From the NCBI GenBank assembly GCA_016125385.1, contig WGLV01000018.1, positions 1 through 64,000 on the forward strand: a stretch of 64,000 bases of DNA, written 5' to 3'. This document shows positions 1-9,123 of this stretch, in pieces. Numbering within the stretch: the first letter of the stretch is position 1; the number at the start of each line of letters is the position of its first letter. Under the pieces are notes generated by a model, which saw only the letters and a program-made list of their open reading frames with translations, was not told the DNA's origin and ran no database searches. The stretch comes from a bacterium. GTDB lineage: Bacteria > Hinthialibacterota > Hinthialibacteria > Hinthialibacterales > Hinthialibacteraceae. Made by a program: the position numbers and the translations under genes.

Positions 1-1
1 C

Positions 2-1237
2 CGATTTGAAGACGCGATGCCCTCCGACGCGGATGAAGCGTGGAACCAGCGCTGGCGGCACGTTTACCCCGTCGATGTCGAGGTGAAGGAAGCAAGGACC
101 AAGGGACTGAGCATCCCCGATCTCATGAGCGAAACCGAGCGGGCCAAGGTCAGCAAAAGCCTTGTTCCATCGGATAAGAAAGATCGGCTGAATGAAAAAT
201 CAAACGGTGCGGTCCAGTCGTTCAAGCAGGCGAGCGAGAACCCGGCAGTAAAGACCGCCGACCTGGTGGCGCTATTGACCCCGGAGATCTCAACGTTTCT
301 GCAAATCGAACAAGTGGAGCCCGGCACGAAAGCGGCGGAAAACGCGCTATACTGGCTAAGCCGGACGTATTATCTTAACGGCCTGATGTTGTCAAAGCAG
401 CGTTTACCGCAAACCAGCGGCAACTATGAGCGCCAGGCGTGGCCCGAAGAGGAATTGTCTTACGACACGGCCCTCGCGGAATTTGAAAAGTTTCTTAAAG
501 ACTACCCCGACTCCGAACTGGCGGAAGACGCCGCCTATCACGTCGCCGCAATCAATTATCATCTCACCTACCGCGGCCATCACCGGCATCAACTTGAAAA
601 AGCTCAACAAGCGTATGAAACGTTTATTCAAAACTACCCCAAAAGCGATCTAGCGGTACGCGCGGGGATGAATTTGCTTGGATTGGCGCTCGAGATCGCG
701 CGAATAGACGGAAAGGGATTTGACCAGGTTGTCGAGAGTGGGAATCAGTTTATTTCAGATCACACCGACATGGGTGAATATGAGGAAGGGCGAGCGAAAT
801 TGATCGTCGCCGAAGCACTGTTTGATGGGCCGAAAGATTACGAAAAATGCCGGAAGATATCGAAAGAACTGATGGAGCGTTTCTCGAATTCGAATGAAAT
901 CGGCATTATTGGAACGATTTACAGACTTTACGCATACTCAAATTATTATTTGATGAATTATCAGGAAGCGATTTATGGATTCAGCTTCGTGATTGATGCA
1001 TTTTCCAGCCCTGAATACAATTTCAATTATCGAATTAATGAAAAGTTAGCCGCAGCGCACTATTGGAGAGGAATGAGCTTCCAATTTGAAATGATGTATG
1101 AACAGGCTGCGAAGGATTTCAAGTTTGTGATAAATCATTTCCCAGATTCAGTGTATACAAAAAGTTCAAGGAGAGAAAATGAATTCATGGAAAGTACATT
1201 ACACTTCATCAACGAAAGGAGAAATAAATATGAATAA
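2..1237 (+). CDS. TPR-repeat protein, 5' end outside the window
   Basis: The reading frame is already open at the left edge and the first ATG (position 17) has no ribosome site or signal peptide, so the true start is probably upstream. The visible ~410 residues hold helical repeats of the tetratricopeptide/BamD type: about residues 150-215 read as two units ending in YPDSE- and YPKSD-like turns, and a third unit lies near residues 345-385 (ending HFPDS). Such proteins are usually periplasmic scaffolds or lipoproteins that hold other envelope proteins. The base composition becomes clearly AT-rich in the last 400 bases, as in the next two genes. The stop overlaps the start of the next gene by 8 bases, so they are probably co-transcribed. 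The specific role is unknown; calling it BamD itself is not justified because there is no assembly gene nearby. Confidence 0.7.
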   Translation, partial: RFEDAMPSDADEAWNQRWRHVYPVDVEVKEARTKGLSIPDLMSETERAKVSKSLVPSDKKDRLNEKSNGAVQSFKQASENPAVKTADLVALLTPEISTFLQIEQVEPGTKAAENALYWLSRTYYLNGLMLSKQRLPQTSGNYERQAWPEEELSYDTALAEFEKFLKDYPDSELAEDAAYHVAAINYHLTYRGHHRHQLEKAQQAYETFIQNYPKSDLAVRAGMNLLGLALEIARIDGKGFDQVVESGNQFISDHTDMGEYEEGRAKLIVAEALFDGPKDYEKCRKISKELMERFSNSNEIGIIGTIYRLYAYSNYYLMNYQEAIYGFSFVIDAFSSPEYNFNYRINEKLAAAHYWRGMSFQFEMMYEQAAKDFKFVINHFPDSVYTKSSRRENEFMESTLHFINERRNKYE

Positions 1238-1763
1238 GAAAACCTCTATTATTATTGTCGCTTTAATGATTTCCTTTTCCTTCCTCCCATTAATTGGAAA
1301 TGCTGATATTGAGGATCCCTTACCTCAGGAATGTGTAGACTTGGCCGGAGTTATAAACACAACTTCTTTGCAGTTGCAGGCAAAGGCGCTTGCCTTACAT
1401 CAGGCAGTCGTTCAGCGAAGGGCGATTTGTGGCCAAGATGAATGCACGGATGAATGGGAATGGCTCTTGCCTTGCTTTCTCGCACTAGACGCGGCCTCAA
1501 CCGGAGTAGTAATAGCGACTGCGAGATTGATTGAACCTCCTTACTGGCAATCCTATCTTGCTCTTCAAGCAGCTATTGCTGCATGGTATACGGCATATTC
1601 GGCCTACCTCAGCGCATTGGAAAACTATAATAAATGCATGAACTCATGCAGAATTATTACCGAAGCGGTTGCACTGCTAAAAGAACAAACACTAACGCTT
1701 CATTATTTGCTAACAATGCGAACTTCGTATTACAATCAAATAGGATGCGCCAATGCCGGGTAG
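1230..1763 (+). CDS. Small secreted cysteine-containing protein, unknown function
   Basis: The ATG at 1230 is chosen because AAAGGAG lies just upstream and because it begins a textbook signal peptide (NKK, then a hydrophobic stretch to about residue 22, cleavage near GNA-DI). The longer frame from 1179 has no such support. The mature part, about 155 residues, carries seven cysteines and is otherwise rich in Ala, Leu and Tyr with a helical look (residues 100-140). No family is recognised. The gene overlaps the end of the upstream TPR gene by 8 bases and the downstream membrane-protein gene by 11, so the three form a tight operon. The AT-rich composition differs from most of the window and suggests a different history. 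Confidence 0.65.
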   Translation: MNKKTSIIIVALMISFSFLPLIGNADIEDPLPQECVDLAGVINTTSLQLQAKALALHQAVVQRRAICGQDECTDEWEWLLPCFLALDAASTGVVIATARLIEPPYWQSYLALQAAIAAWYTAYSAYLSALENYNKCMNSCRIITEAVALLKEQTLTLHYLLTMRTSYYNQIGCANAG

Positions 1764-2106
1764 TTTTAAGATTGCAACCATGCTCAAAAGAATAATTCTG
1801 TCCGCCAACTTTATCCTCTTGTTCAGCATTGCGTTACTGCTGATACTCGATTCATCCAATTGGCTTCCGTTCGCCTGTATACTTTTAGGAACGGTGGCGT
1901 ATTGTCTAAAACCAATTCCATTGCGCATCCGGCAGATCGTCTTCACGACGATAGTGATTACTGGCTTGCTATGTACCGCAACAAACATTAAAATTGACCA
2001 TGACCTGCAAGTGTACGGGCCAAATTTCGGCCATCGCAATCTATTTATGCTTTTGTTCATTTCTCCATTCGCTTTTTTTGTGATTATAAATGCAAAAAAA
2101 CTATGA
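1753..2106 (+). CDS. Small AT-rich integral membrane protein
   Basis: A 117-residue protein made almost wholly of hydrophobic segments (about residues 13-33, 36-52, 60-78 and 92-112), so three or four membrane spans are likely. The first ATG at 1753 overlaps the upstream coding end; an internal ATG at 1780 (MLKRII) would give a cleaner first membrane segment and is an equally good start. No conserved motif is recognised. It is the last gene of the AT-rich trio at the left edge. The following 119 bases up to the convergent GH43 gene contain no clear terminator. Confidence 0.5.
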   Translation: MPGSFKIATMLKRIILSANFILLFSIALLLILDSSNWLPFACILLGTVAYCLKPIPLRIRQIVFTTIVITGLLCTATNIKIDHDLQVYGPNFGHRNLFMLLFISPFAFFVIINAKKL

Positions 2107-2225
2107 TCGCGGGTGTGTGCGGGTTGCGAGGTTCCAGGTTCCACACGCCGCCCGGCAGTGCTGTGTGAAACCAACTTCAACCGGGCCATTTACGGGGACC
2201 GTTCAGCAGCGTCCGCTTTCTTTAA

Positions 2226-3170
2226 CTACTCGCTGGCGGGCGCGGGTTGCGGGGTTCCGCGCGTCGCGCGGCTGTGCAGCGCGCCGTCCTCGTCGAACCA
2301 GAACGGATCGAGGCAGATAAAGCGGTCCCATTCGACGCGGTCGTGACGCTTCTGATGGTAGACGTGCCACCACTGGCCCTGCTTGTCGCGGATCGCGCAG
2401 CCGTGACCCGGGCCGAAAATTCCCTCCGAACGATGCACGATCGGGTTGCTCTCGCCGCGCGTGAACGGCCCCATCGGGTTATCCGCCGTCGCGTAGCCCA
2501 CCGCGTAGTCGGGCGTGTCAGCGCCCGAGCCGCTGTAGATCAGGTAATAGCGCCCGCCGTGTTTGATGATCCACGGGCCTTCGGTGACATGACCGGCGCG
2601 CGTCTCCCAATCCGCCTCGGGCTGAAGAATAACTTTCGGTTCGCCGGCGGGCTCGGTGGGCGTAGCCATCTTCTGCACCGAGATGCGAAAGCCGGGGAAC
2701 TGGACGTAATACAGATACATCGCGCCGTCATCGTCGCGGAACAGGTGGGCGTCGATGGCGCGCTCGTGCAGGTCTTTCGAATCGGTGAACGGGCCGAGCG
2801 GGCCGTCGCCCTCGGCGACGCCCACCGTCTGGCTCACGGTGTAATAGAGATAAAAGCGGCCCGAGTCAGGGTCGCGAAAGACGTCCGGCGCCCAGACGTG
2901 AGGCTTGCCGGGCCGATAGACGACGTCGCCGCGCGTCCAGTTGACCAGATCGTTTGAGGTATACACGCGATAGCCATTGTCGCCGTCGACGCCGCCGGTG
3001 GCGTACAGATAGTAGGCGCCCTCGTACAGAATCACCGCCGGATCGGCGAGGTTGCCCTCGATAACCGGGTTCTGGTACGTCTTGCCGGACGGCCCGGGCT
3101 GCGCCTGAGCGAGACCGGCCGTAACTAAAACCGCGATGAATGAGATGAACATTCGGCTGTTGAATTTCAT
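2226..3170 (-). CDS. Secreted glycoside hydrolase family 43-type glycosidase
   Basis: A five-bladed beta-propeller glycosidase of the GH43 type, which removes or cuts arabinose- or xylose-containing side chains and backbones of plant and algal polysaccharides by inversion. The three expected acidic residues are visible: the base Asp in NLADPAVI, the pKa-tuning Asp in AIDAHLF and the acid Glu in HVTEGPW. The start at 3170 is chosen over the longer frame to 3215 because AAAAGGA precedes it and it begins a signal peptide (MKFNSRMF... cleaved after AQA). About 314 residues, the length of a single catalytic domain with no accessory binding module. It faces the AT-rich operon on the left and stands alone; there are no transporter genes beside it. 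Substrate cannot be told from sequence. Confidence 0.88.
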   Translation of the reverse strand: MKFNSRMFISFIAVLVTAGLAQAQPGPSGKTYQNPVIEGNLADPAVILYEGAYYLYATGGVDGDNGYRVYTSNDLVNWTRGDVVYRPGKPHVWAPDVFRDPDSGRFYLYYTVSQTVGVAEGDGPLGPFTDSKDLHERAIDAHLFRDDDGAMYLYYVQFPGFRISVQKMATPTEPAGEPKVILQPEADWETRAGHVTEGPWIIKHGGRYYLIYSGSGADTPDYAVGYATADNPMGPFTRGESNPIVHRSEGIFGPGHGCAIRDKQGQWWHVYHQKRHDRVEWDRFICLDPFWFDEDGALHSRATRGTPQPAPASE

Positions 3171-3354
3171 GACGTCGATCCTTTTGAATAATTTCCTGTT
3201 ATGATAACAAACCACGCTGCATATTCAATTTTCACCATGACAAAAGTGCGAATTTACAAACAACAGCCTCTTCTTTTTAACAGCACAATTCATGTCGCCA
3301 GTCGGTTTCAAAGATTGATTGCTTTCAGGAAAATAGTTGGAGAGCATTGAAATC

Positions 3355-3615
3355 ATGGTTCGTAAAATCGTTCCGCCAGAAGAACAGAATCCCGCGCTGG
3401 AGTTTCTGATTCAGTTCATCATCGCCGCGGTCAAGTTCGCGTTCGGATTCTGTATCGGTTTCGTAGCCCATTTTCGCGTCTTCCACTATCATCGCACCGG
3501 TTGGTCTTTCATCTTCCGCTGGATCGAATCGCCCGTGGTTTCAGGATTGGTGTTCGGGGTGCTCGTGGTGATCTTCGGCGACCGGTTGTACGAATGGATA
3601 ACCGGCCGCCGGTGA
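3355..3615 (+). CDS. Small two-span membrane protein
   Basis: An 86-residue protein with two hydrophobic segments (about residues 16-38 and 58-74) and a positively charged C-terminus (TGRR). ATG 3355 is taken as the start because GGAGA lies 11 bases upstream; a TTG at 3337 is possible. It ends 40 bases before the antiporter gene and is likely to be transcribed with it. No family is recognised. Its position suggests an accessory role with the transporter, but that is only inference from adjacency. Confidence 0.5.
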   Translation: MVRKIVPPEEQNPALEFLIQFIIAAVKFAFGFCIGFVAHFRVFHYHRTGWSFIFRWIESPVVSGLVFGVLVVIFGDRLYEWITGRR

Positions 3616-3655
3616 ATCGTTTATTCTTATTCAGACCCAGGTCAGGAAACGCTCA

Positions 3656-5437
3656 TTGAACGAACATCTCATTTTCGATATCGGAATCATTCTCGCCTCG
3701 GGTATCGCCGCGCAGTGGCTGGCGTGGCGAATTCATCTGCCCTCGATTCTGCTGTTGCTGCTGGCGGGGTTCACGGTGGGGCCGATTCTTCATCTGGCTC
3801 ATCCCGATGAACTGCTGGGCGAGCTGCTGACGCCGCTGGTTTCGCTCTCGGTGGCGGTGATTCTGTTTGAAGGCGGCCTCGCGCTTCGCTTCAGCGACCT
3901 GCGCGGCGTTCAGCGCGCGGTGTGGGGTCTGATCTCGGCGGGCGCGCTGATCACTTGGGGATGCGGCACGGTGTTCGCCCACGCCCTGTTGGGGCTGGAA
4001 TGGCGGCTCGCCCTGCTGTTCGGCGGAATGCTGATCGTCACCGGCCCCACCGTGGTGATTCCCCTGCTGCGGTTTGTTCGGCCCGCGCCGCGCGTCGGAT
4101 CGATCCTGAAATGGGAGGGCATCCTGATCGATCCAGTGGGCGCGTTGATGACGGTGTTGATCTTTGAAGCGATTCTGGAGGCCGCGCCCCATTCCGCCTC
4201 GCGCGTCATCGCCGCCGGCATATTCAAAACCGTGATTTTCGGTTCGCTGTGCGGCGCGGCGGGCGCGGCGCTGTTATACCTGATGGTGCGCAAATTCTGG
4301 GCGCCCGACTTTCTGCATAATCCCCTCACGCTGGCGCTGGTGGTTTGCGTCTATCTGACGGCGGACTGGTTTCAGCCCGAGGCGGGGCTGATGGCGGTGA
4401 CGCTGATGGGCATTCTGCTGGCCAATCAGAAAAAAGCCGACATTCATCACATCATCGACTTCAAAGAAGACGTGGTGGTGATCTTGATCTCGTGTCTGTT
4501 CGTTGTGCTGGCGGCGCGGGTCGACCTCGCCGAGTTGTGGCGGGCCAGCCTGGGCGGGACGCTCTTCTTGGCGGCGACGATTCTGATTTCACGGCCGCTG
4601 GCGGCGCTGGGCGCGACTGTAGGCTCCGGGCTGCCTCTGAACGAGAGGCTTTTCATCGCCTGGATGGCGCCACGCGGCATCGTGGCGGCGGCGATCGCTT
4701 CGGTTTTCGCGCTGCGGCTGCAGCAACAGGGCATGGAGCAGGCGGAACGGCTGGTTCCTTACACCTTCATGGTCATCATCGGCACGGTCTTGATTTACGG
4801 CCTCAGCGCACGGCCGGCCGGGCGTTGGCTGGGCGTGGCGAAAGCGTCTCCGCAGGGCGTTTTGTTTCTGGGCGCTTACCCCTGGGTGCGGCGCATGGCG
4901 CTGGCGCTGAAAGAAGCCGGAATTCACGCGATGCTGGTCGATTCAAACCGGCGGAACGTCTACGCCGCGCGCATGGAGGGCCTCACGGCTCATTACGGAA
5001 ACGTTTTTTCTGAATTTCTCGGGCTGGAAGGCGTGGGGCGGCTGGCGGCGATGACGCCCAACGACGAAGTGAATTCACTGGCGGCGCTGCATTTTGAAAG
5101 CCTGTTCGGCCGCGCCGAAGTGTATCAGCTGCCCCCCGACGAACGTCAGAAAAGCGACGCGCCCCAGCGCCTGAGAGGCCGCTATCTGTTCAACAAAAAC
5201 GCCACCTTCGATGGATTCGCGAGCCGCTATTCGCAGGGATGGACGGTGAAGAAAACGCCGTTGACCGAGGAATTCGGCTTCGGCGAATTGATGGAATACT
5301 ACCAGAACCATGCGCTCCCGCTCTTTCTGATCAAAGAAAACGGAAACCTGCGCGTCATGACGCTTGAAGACCCGCCGGAACCGGAGGCGGGCGACGAACT
5401 GATCAGCCTGGTGAAAGAAAACGATCCCACGGCGTGA
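3656..5437 (+). CDS. Cation:proton antiporter (CPA1/NhaP-like) with C-terminal TrkA-like domain
   Basis: About 390 residues of alternating hydrophobic segments (roughly 12 spans) with motifs of sodium/proton antiporters: the FEGGLAL segment, the TGPT loop and a paired-charge region around EGILIDPVGA that is typical of CPA1 exchangers. Residues ~395-593 form a soluble cytoplasmic part resembling a nucleotide-binding TrkA-N/RCK fold (VLFLGAYPWVRRMA, then LVDSNRRN), though the glycine-rich loop is degenerate. This suggests exchange of Na+ or K+ for protons, gated by a cytoplasmic domain. The start is a TTG at 3656 with AGGAAA six bases ahead; no ATG fits as well. The gene ends 147 bases before the convergent glycosyltransferase gene; that gap shows no convincing terminator. 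Confidence 0.85.
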   Translation: MNEHLIFDIGIILASGIAAQWLAWRIHLPSILLLLLAGFTVGPILHLAHPDELLGELLTPLVSLSVAVILFEGGLALRFSDLRGVQRAVWGLISAGALITWGCGTVFAHALLGLEWRLALLFGGMLIVTGPTVVIPLLRFVRPAPRVGSILKWEGILIDPVGALMTVLIFEAILEAAPHSASRVIAAGIFKTVIFGSLCGAAGAALLYLMVRKFWAPDFLHNPLTLALVVCVYLTADWFQPEAGLMAVTLMGILLANQKKADIHHIIDFKEDVVVILISCLFVVLAARVDLAELWRASLGGTLFLAATILISRPLAALGATVGSGLPLNERLFIAWMAPRGIVAAAIASVFALRLQQQGMEQAERLVPYTFMVIIGTVLIYGLSARPAGRWLGVAKASPQGVLFLGAYPWVRRMALALKEAGIHAMLVDSNRRNVYAARMEGLTAHYGNVFSEFLGLEGVGRLAAMTPNDEVNSLAALHFESLFGRAEVYQLPPDERQKSDAPQRLRGRYLFNKNATFDGFASRYSQGWTVKKTPLTEEFGFGELMEYYQNHALPLFLIKENGNLRVMTLEDPPEPEAGDELISLVKENDPTA

Positions 5438-5583
5438 GAGAAAAGGCAGGCGCCGCACGCTAACTCCCTCCCATACCTCCACTGGACTTTGGGAGAGGAA
5501 ACGCGGCTCGGTCATGTACGCATCAGCGACAAGCGTGAGCGATCAGCACGTATAATCTGAATACTCGCCTCGGCTGTCAGCCG

Positions 5584-6264
5584 CTAGCGGAAAAGGTTGA
5601 ATTTGATGATGCAGATGATGGCGGAGATGCCGTCTTTCCAGGTGATCTTCTTTCCCTCGGCGTACGATCGGCCATAGTAGGAAATCGGCACCTCGTACAC
5701 CCGGCAATCCATCTTGGCGACCTTGGCGGTGAGCTCGGGCTCCATGCCGAAACGGTCCGACTCGATCTCGATCCGTTTGAAAATATCGGTGCGGAACGCC
5801 TTGTAACAGGTCTCCATATCGGAGAGGTTCAGGTTGGTCATCATGTTGGAGAGCAACGTCAGAAACTTGTTGCCCAGCGAATGCCAGAAGTATAAAACCC
5901 GCTTCTCTGAGCCGATGAAACGCGAGCCGTAAACCACGTCGGCGTTATTGTTGACGATCGGGTTGATGAGGCGTGGATACTCGCCGGGGTGATACTCCAG
6001 ATCGGCGTCCTGAATGACGACGATATCGCCGGTGACATGCTGCTGGCCGGTGCGGATAGCGGCGCCTTTGCCCTGATTGCGTTCGTGGAAATACACGCGA
6101 ACGCCCTCCCGTTGAAAGTCCTGCAACCATTCACGAGTGCCGTCGGCGGAGCAGTCATCGATGATGATCAGCTCTTTGGGCGTCGGCTCTTTCATCACCT
6201 GGTTGATGATCTCTTCGATAGTCTCGCGCTCGTTATAGACGGGCATGATGACGGACAGCAGCAT
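5584..6264 (-). CDS. Family 2 glycosyltransferase (dolichol/undecaprenyl-phosphate sugar synthase-like)
   Basis: A 226-residue GT-A enzyme with the hallmarks of DPM1-like transferases that move a sugar from a nucleotide donor to a polyprenyl phosphate: SVIMPVYNE at the N-terminus, IIDDCSADGT, and the metal-binding DAD in QDADLEYHP. There is no C-terminal membrane segment, so it resembles the soluble DPM1 type rather than the GtrB type. The lipid-linked sugar would be used by a GT-C transferase; one such protein is encoded at 43.7-45.4 kb, but a link is inference. It is 113 bases downstream of the histidine kinase gene on the same strand. Confidence 0.85.
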   Translation of the reverse strand: MLLSVIMPVYNERETIEEIINQVMKEPTPKELIIIDDCSADGTREWLQDFQREGVRVYFHERNQGKGAAIRTGQQHVTGDIVVIQDADLEYHPGEYPRLINPIVNNNADVVYGSRFIGSEKRVLYFWHSLGNKFLTLLSNMMTNLNLSDMETCYKAFRTDIFKRIEIESDRFGMEPELTAKVAKMDCRVYEVPISYYGRSYAEGKKITWKDGISAIICIIKFNLFR

Positions 6265-6377
6265 AAAACCCTTCCCGATCGGTTATCGCGTTACGTGACG
6301 CCGAAGCGCCCGGCTGACGGGATTATAAAGACAGGATGCGATTTCACAAAGAAGCGCCGCGCGGCGAGGGCGGCGGC

Positions 6378-7982
6378 TCAACGATCGGGATTAAACGGCA
6401 GCGACATGGTGAATCGCGCGCCGTGCGGGTCGATGGCTGAAACCACGATCTCGCCCTTGTGTTCTTCAACGATACGCTTGGTGATGGGCAGGCCGAGGCC
6501 GAAGCCTTTTTTCTTTGACGTCTGAAACGGCTTGAACAGCAACGCCATTTTATCTTCGGGAATGCCCGGGCCCGAGTCGGCGATTTCGATAAACAGGTTA
6601 TCGCCGTCCTCCCAGGTATAAACGCCGATGGTTCCGCCCTCGGGCGTCACGTCGAGCGCGTTGAGCATCAGGTTGAGCACGGCCTGTTCGACGCGCTCGC
6701 GGTCGGCGTGAATGATCGAGCGGGCGTCGAAGTTGGTGCGCAGGTTCACACGCTGCTGCGTAATGCGGTGACGCAACAGGCGCAGAACCCGGTCGATCAC
6801 CTCGCCCACGTTGACCGGAATGCGTTCCAACGGGCGGCTGACCGCCAGATTGAGCAGGTCGGTGATGAGCGAGTTGAGGTCGCTGATCTTTTGAACGATG
6901 ACGTTCACGTCATGGTCGAAGTCTTCCTGCGCGGGCGGCGCCGCCTTCCATGAATGAATCAGCATGTTGATGACGGCCAGCGGATTGCGGATCTCGTGCG
7001 CCAGCCCCGCCGCCAGCTCGCCCAGCGTCGCCAGCCGGGACGAGACCTGAATCTGTTCTTCCATCGAGATCACCTGCTCGTGAACGCGGGCGTTGGTGAT
7101 GGCGATGGCGGTGTGGTTGGCGAAGGTCTGAAGCAGCTCCTGTTCCGATCGTTGCCATCGGCGCGGCGTGGAAGAATAGATGTTGAGTACGCCCAGCACG
7201 TTCTCCTGAAACATGATGGGCGCGGCCATCAGCGAACTCACTCCCTCGTGACGGGCGAGGTCTTTGTGGATGTATTCGTCTTCTTCAAAGACGTTTTCCA
7301 ACACCACGATCCGGCGTTCTTTGACGGCGCGGCCCAGCGCGGTTCCTTCGATGGGCAGGTTGGGTTTGTCGAGATATTCGAGACTGCACCCATACGCGGT
7401 GACCATTTCGAGCTCGTTGTTCTTTTTATCGAGCAGCATCACCGAACTCATCTTGGCGCGGAACAGCAGCGTCGCTTGTTCGACCACGTTGATCAGCACG
7501 CGGTCGAGATCGAGCGATGAGGAGATCGACCCCGCGATCTTGAACAAAACCGACAGCGGTCTCGACTGTTCAGCCACCAGAAACTCGACCCAGTGGCTGA
7601 ACAGTTCGCGTGAACGCTCATTCACCAGGCGCTGAACGCGTTCGGGCTCGGGTTCGCCATACCCCACAAAACAGTGAACCACCACGCCGATAACGTTGAC
7701 GCCGGAAAGAATCGGCGCGGCCCACATCCGTTCGCCGCCTTCGCTGATGGTTTCAGCCGAAAGCAGCAACGGTTCTTTCGCGTCGCGGATGCGCCGGATG
7801 GTTTCGGCGTCGGTGCATTGCGCCCGCCAGTATCGTTCGGGCGTGGCGACGCGTTCGGCCTTGGCGCAGAAAAAGAGGTTTTTAAACGCGGGGTAGGCGA
7901 AATAATAAACGGCGGACTGATCGGCGCCGCTTTCTTTATGCAGCGCATTGAGGGTGTCGGCGAGGTCGTGAGGCGCGGTCAT
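6378..7982 (-). CDS. Soluble GAF-domain sensor histidine kinase
   Basis: A 534-residue kinase with no membrane segment. A diverged GAF-like region (about 10-125) is followed by a clear GAF domain (about 155-305), then the phospho-acceptor helix with His near residue 327 in LAHEIRNPLAVI, and an ATPase domain with the N box (NLMLNALDVTPEGG), G1 (DSGPGIPED) and G2 (GFGLGLPI). The H-box is of the NtrB-like type. It probably senses a small cytoplasmic ligand or redox state. No response regulator is encoded next to it, so its partner is elsewhere. It starts 27 bases after folE on the same strand and may be co-transcribed with the pterin genes. Confidence 0.9.
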   Translation of the reverse strand: MTAPHDLADTLNALHKESGADQSAVYYFAYPAFKNLFFCAKAERVATPERYWRAQCTDAETIRRIRDAKEPLLLSAETISEGGERMWAAPILSGVNVIGVVVHCFVGYGEPEPERVQRLVNERSRELFSHWVEFLVAEQSRPLSVLFKIAGSISSSLDLDRVLINVVEQATLLFRAKMSSVMLLDKKNNELEMVTAYGCSLEYLDKPNLPIEGTALGRAVKERRIVVLENVFEEDEYIHKDLARHEGVSSLMAAPIMFQENVLGVLNIYSSTPRRWQRSEQELLQTFANHTAIAITNARVHEQVISMEEQIQVSSRLATLGELAAGLAHEIRNPLAVINMLIHSWKAAPPAQEDFDHDVNVIVQKISDLNSLITDLLNLAVSRPLERIPVNVGEVIDRVLRLLRHRITQQRVNLRTNFDARSIIHADRERVEQAVLNLMLNALDVTPEGGTIGVYTWEDGDNLFIEIADSGPGIPEDKMALLFKPFQTSKKKGFGLGLPITKRIVEEHKGEIVVSAIDPHGARFTMSLPFNPDR

Positions 7983-8009
7983 GGATGATTCGCCCTTCCG
8001 GCGCGCCGC

Positions 8010-8615
8010 TCAGCGGCCCTTTCGAATCAGCTGCATGAATTCCTCCCGAGTGCGGCGGTCGGTGCGGAAATCGCCCAGCATGGCGCTGGCCAGCGTACTG
8101 CTGTTCACCTTCTGTACGCCGCGCATCATCATGCAGAGGTGTTCAGCCTCAGACACCACCGCCACGCCGCGCGGCTTGAGCACCGACTGAATCGCTTCGG
8201 CGATCTGCAGCGTCATGCGTTCCTGCAACTGGAGACGGCGGCTGAATACGTCGACCAGCCGGGGGAACTTGGAGAGCCCCAGCACGCGCCCATCGGGAAT
8301 ATAACCAACGTGGACTTTGCCGAAAAAGGGCAGCAGGTGATGTTCGCACAGGCTGAAAAAATCGATATCGGATACGATCACCATCTCGTCGGCGTCGGCC
8401 TGAAAGATGGCGTCGTTCACCACCGCTTCCACGTCCATCCCATAGCCGCTCGCTAGAAAACGCCATGCTTCCGCCACCCGCCCCGGCGTCTTGGCCAGGC
8501 CTTCACGACCGGGGTCTTCGCCCAGCGAAAGCAGCAGTTCGCGGGTGAATCCGGCGATCGGGTCTTCTTGAGACGGATGGATCTCAGCCGGTGTTTTGGC
8601 GCGCCGTTCGTTCAT
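8010..8615 (-). CDS. folE: GTP cyclohydrolase I (type IA)
   Basis: Converts GTP to 7,8-dihydroneopterin triphosphate, the first step of folate, queuosine and tetrahydropterin synthesis. The 201-residue length is normal. The zinc ligands are present: Cys and His in [10 protein letters not shown] and the second Cys in EHLCMMMRG. The catalytic helix and substrate-binding stretch ([20 protein letters not shown]) is intact, so this is the zinc-dependent FolE1 rather than FolE2. The start codon overlaps the queD stop in an ATGA arrangement, showing translational coupling with the next enzyme of the pathway. Confidence 0.97.
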   Translation of the reverse strand: MNERRAKTPAEIHPSQEDPIAGFTRELLLSLGEDPGREGLAKTPGRVAEAWRFLASGYGMDVEAVVNDAIFQADADEMVIVSDIDFFSLCEHHLLPFFGKVHVGYIPDGRVLGLSKFPRLVDVFSRRLQLQERMTLQIAEAIQSVLKPRGVAVVSEAEHLCMMMRGVQKVNSSTLASAMLGDFRTDRRTREEFMQLIRKGR

Positions 8616-9040
8616 TTCACCTCATGGGCCGGACCTGAATAGGCGGCTGAATTTTTTTCAGATTCTCTCAAAGCCACCCGCTTGAGCCGGACTCCGTCAG
8701 GCAGGTGGTTTTCGATCGCCGACCAGAACACCACCGTCATGTTCTCCATGGTGGGGATGACGCCGTTCAGCATCTCGACGTCGATGTTGAGATGACGGTG
8801 ATCGACTTGAACGACGATCTCATGCTTGATGATGCGGTCGAGCTCGAACAGGTTGATGAGCATGCCGGTTTTGGGATCGATTTCGCCCTCAACGGTGATC
8901 TCCAGTGAATAATTATGGCCGTGTCCATGAAGATTGTTACAGGCGCCGTACACCTCGCGGTTTTCTTCATCGCTCAGATGAGGGCTGTGTAAACGATGAG
9001 CGGCGCAAAAATTGGCGCGCCGCGTGATTTCAACCGGCAT
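8612..9040 (-). CDS. queD: 6-carboxytetrahydropterin synthase / 6-pyruvoyltetrahydropterin synthase family
   Basis: A 142-residue PTPS-family enzyme acting on dihydroneopterin triphosphate made by the adjacent FolE. The zinc His ligands are seen in FCAAHRLHS and LHGHGHNY. The catalytic cysteine sits in C-NNL-HGH, a CxxxHGH arrangement that is the QueD (queuosine) type. The rest of the sequence ([26 protein letters not shown]) looks notably like animal PTPS. The start at 9040 is chosen over the longer frame because GGAG lies eight bases upstream and the family begins there. Since a FolB gene exists in the window (56.5 kb), this enzyme is not needed as a FolB replacement; queuosine synthesis is the likeliest role, but other que genes are not in view. 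Confidence 0.88.
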   Translation of the reverse strand: MPVEITRRANFCAAHRLHSPHLSDEENREVYGACNNLHGHGHNYSLEITVEGEIDPKTGMLINLFELDRIIKHEIVVQVDHRHLNIDVEMLNGVIPTMENMTVVFWSAIENHLPDGVRLKRVALRESEKNSAAYSGPAHEVK

Positions 9041-9123
9041 GACTTGCTCCGATACGTATGGGTACGAAATATGATCGCGCCGCGCGCGGATGCGCCCGGC
9101 GCCGTAAATCATAGCCGCCCGCG

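Noticed and set aside
5438-5583. Possible terminator between the antiporter and glycosyltransferase genes
   Set aside because: Only short six-base arms (CTCCCA/TGGGAG) with a large loop and no T-run; too weak to call.
8612-9040. Reading the PTPS-family gene as a tetrahydrobiopterin enzyme
   Set aside because: The sequence looks animal-like outside the active site, but the CxxxHGH spacing is QueD-like and no sepiapterin reductase is nearby.
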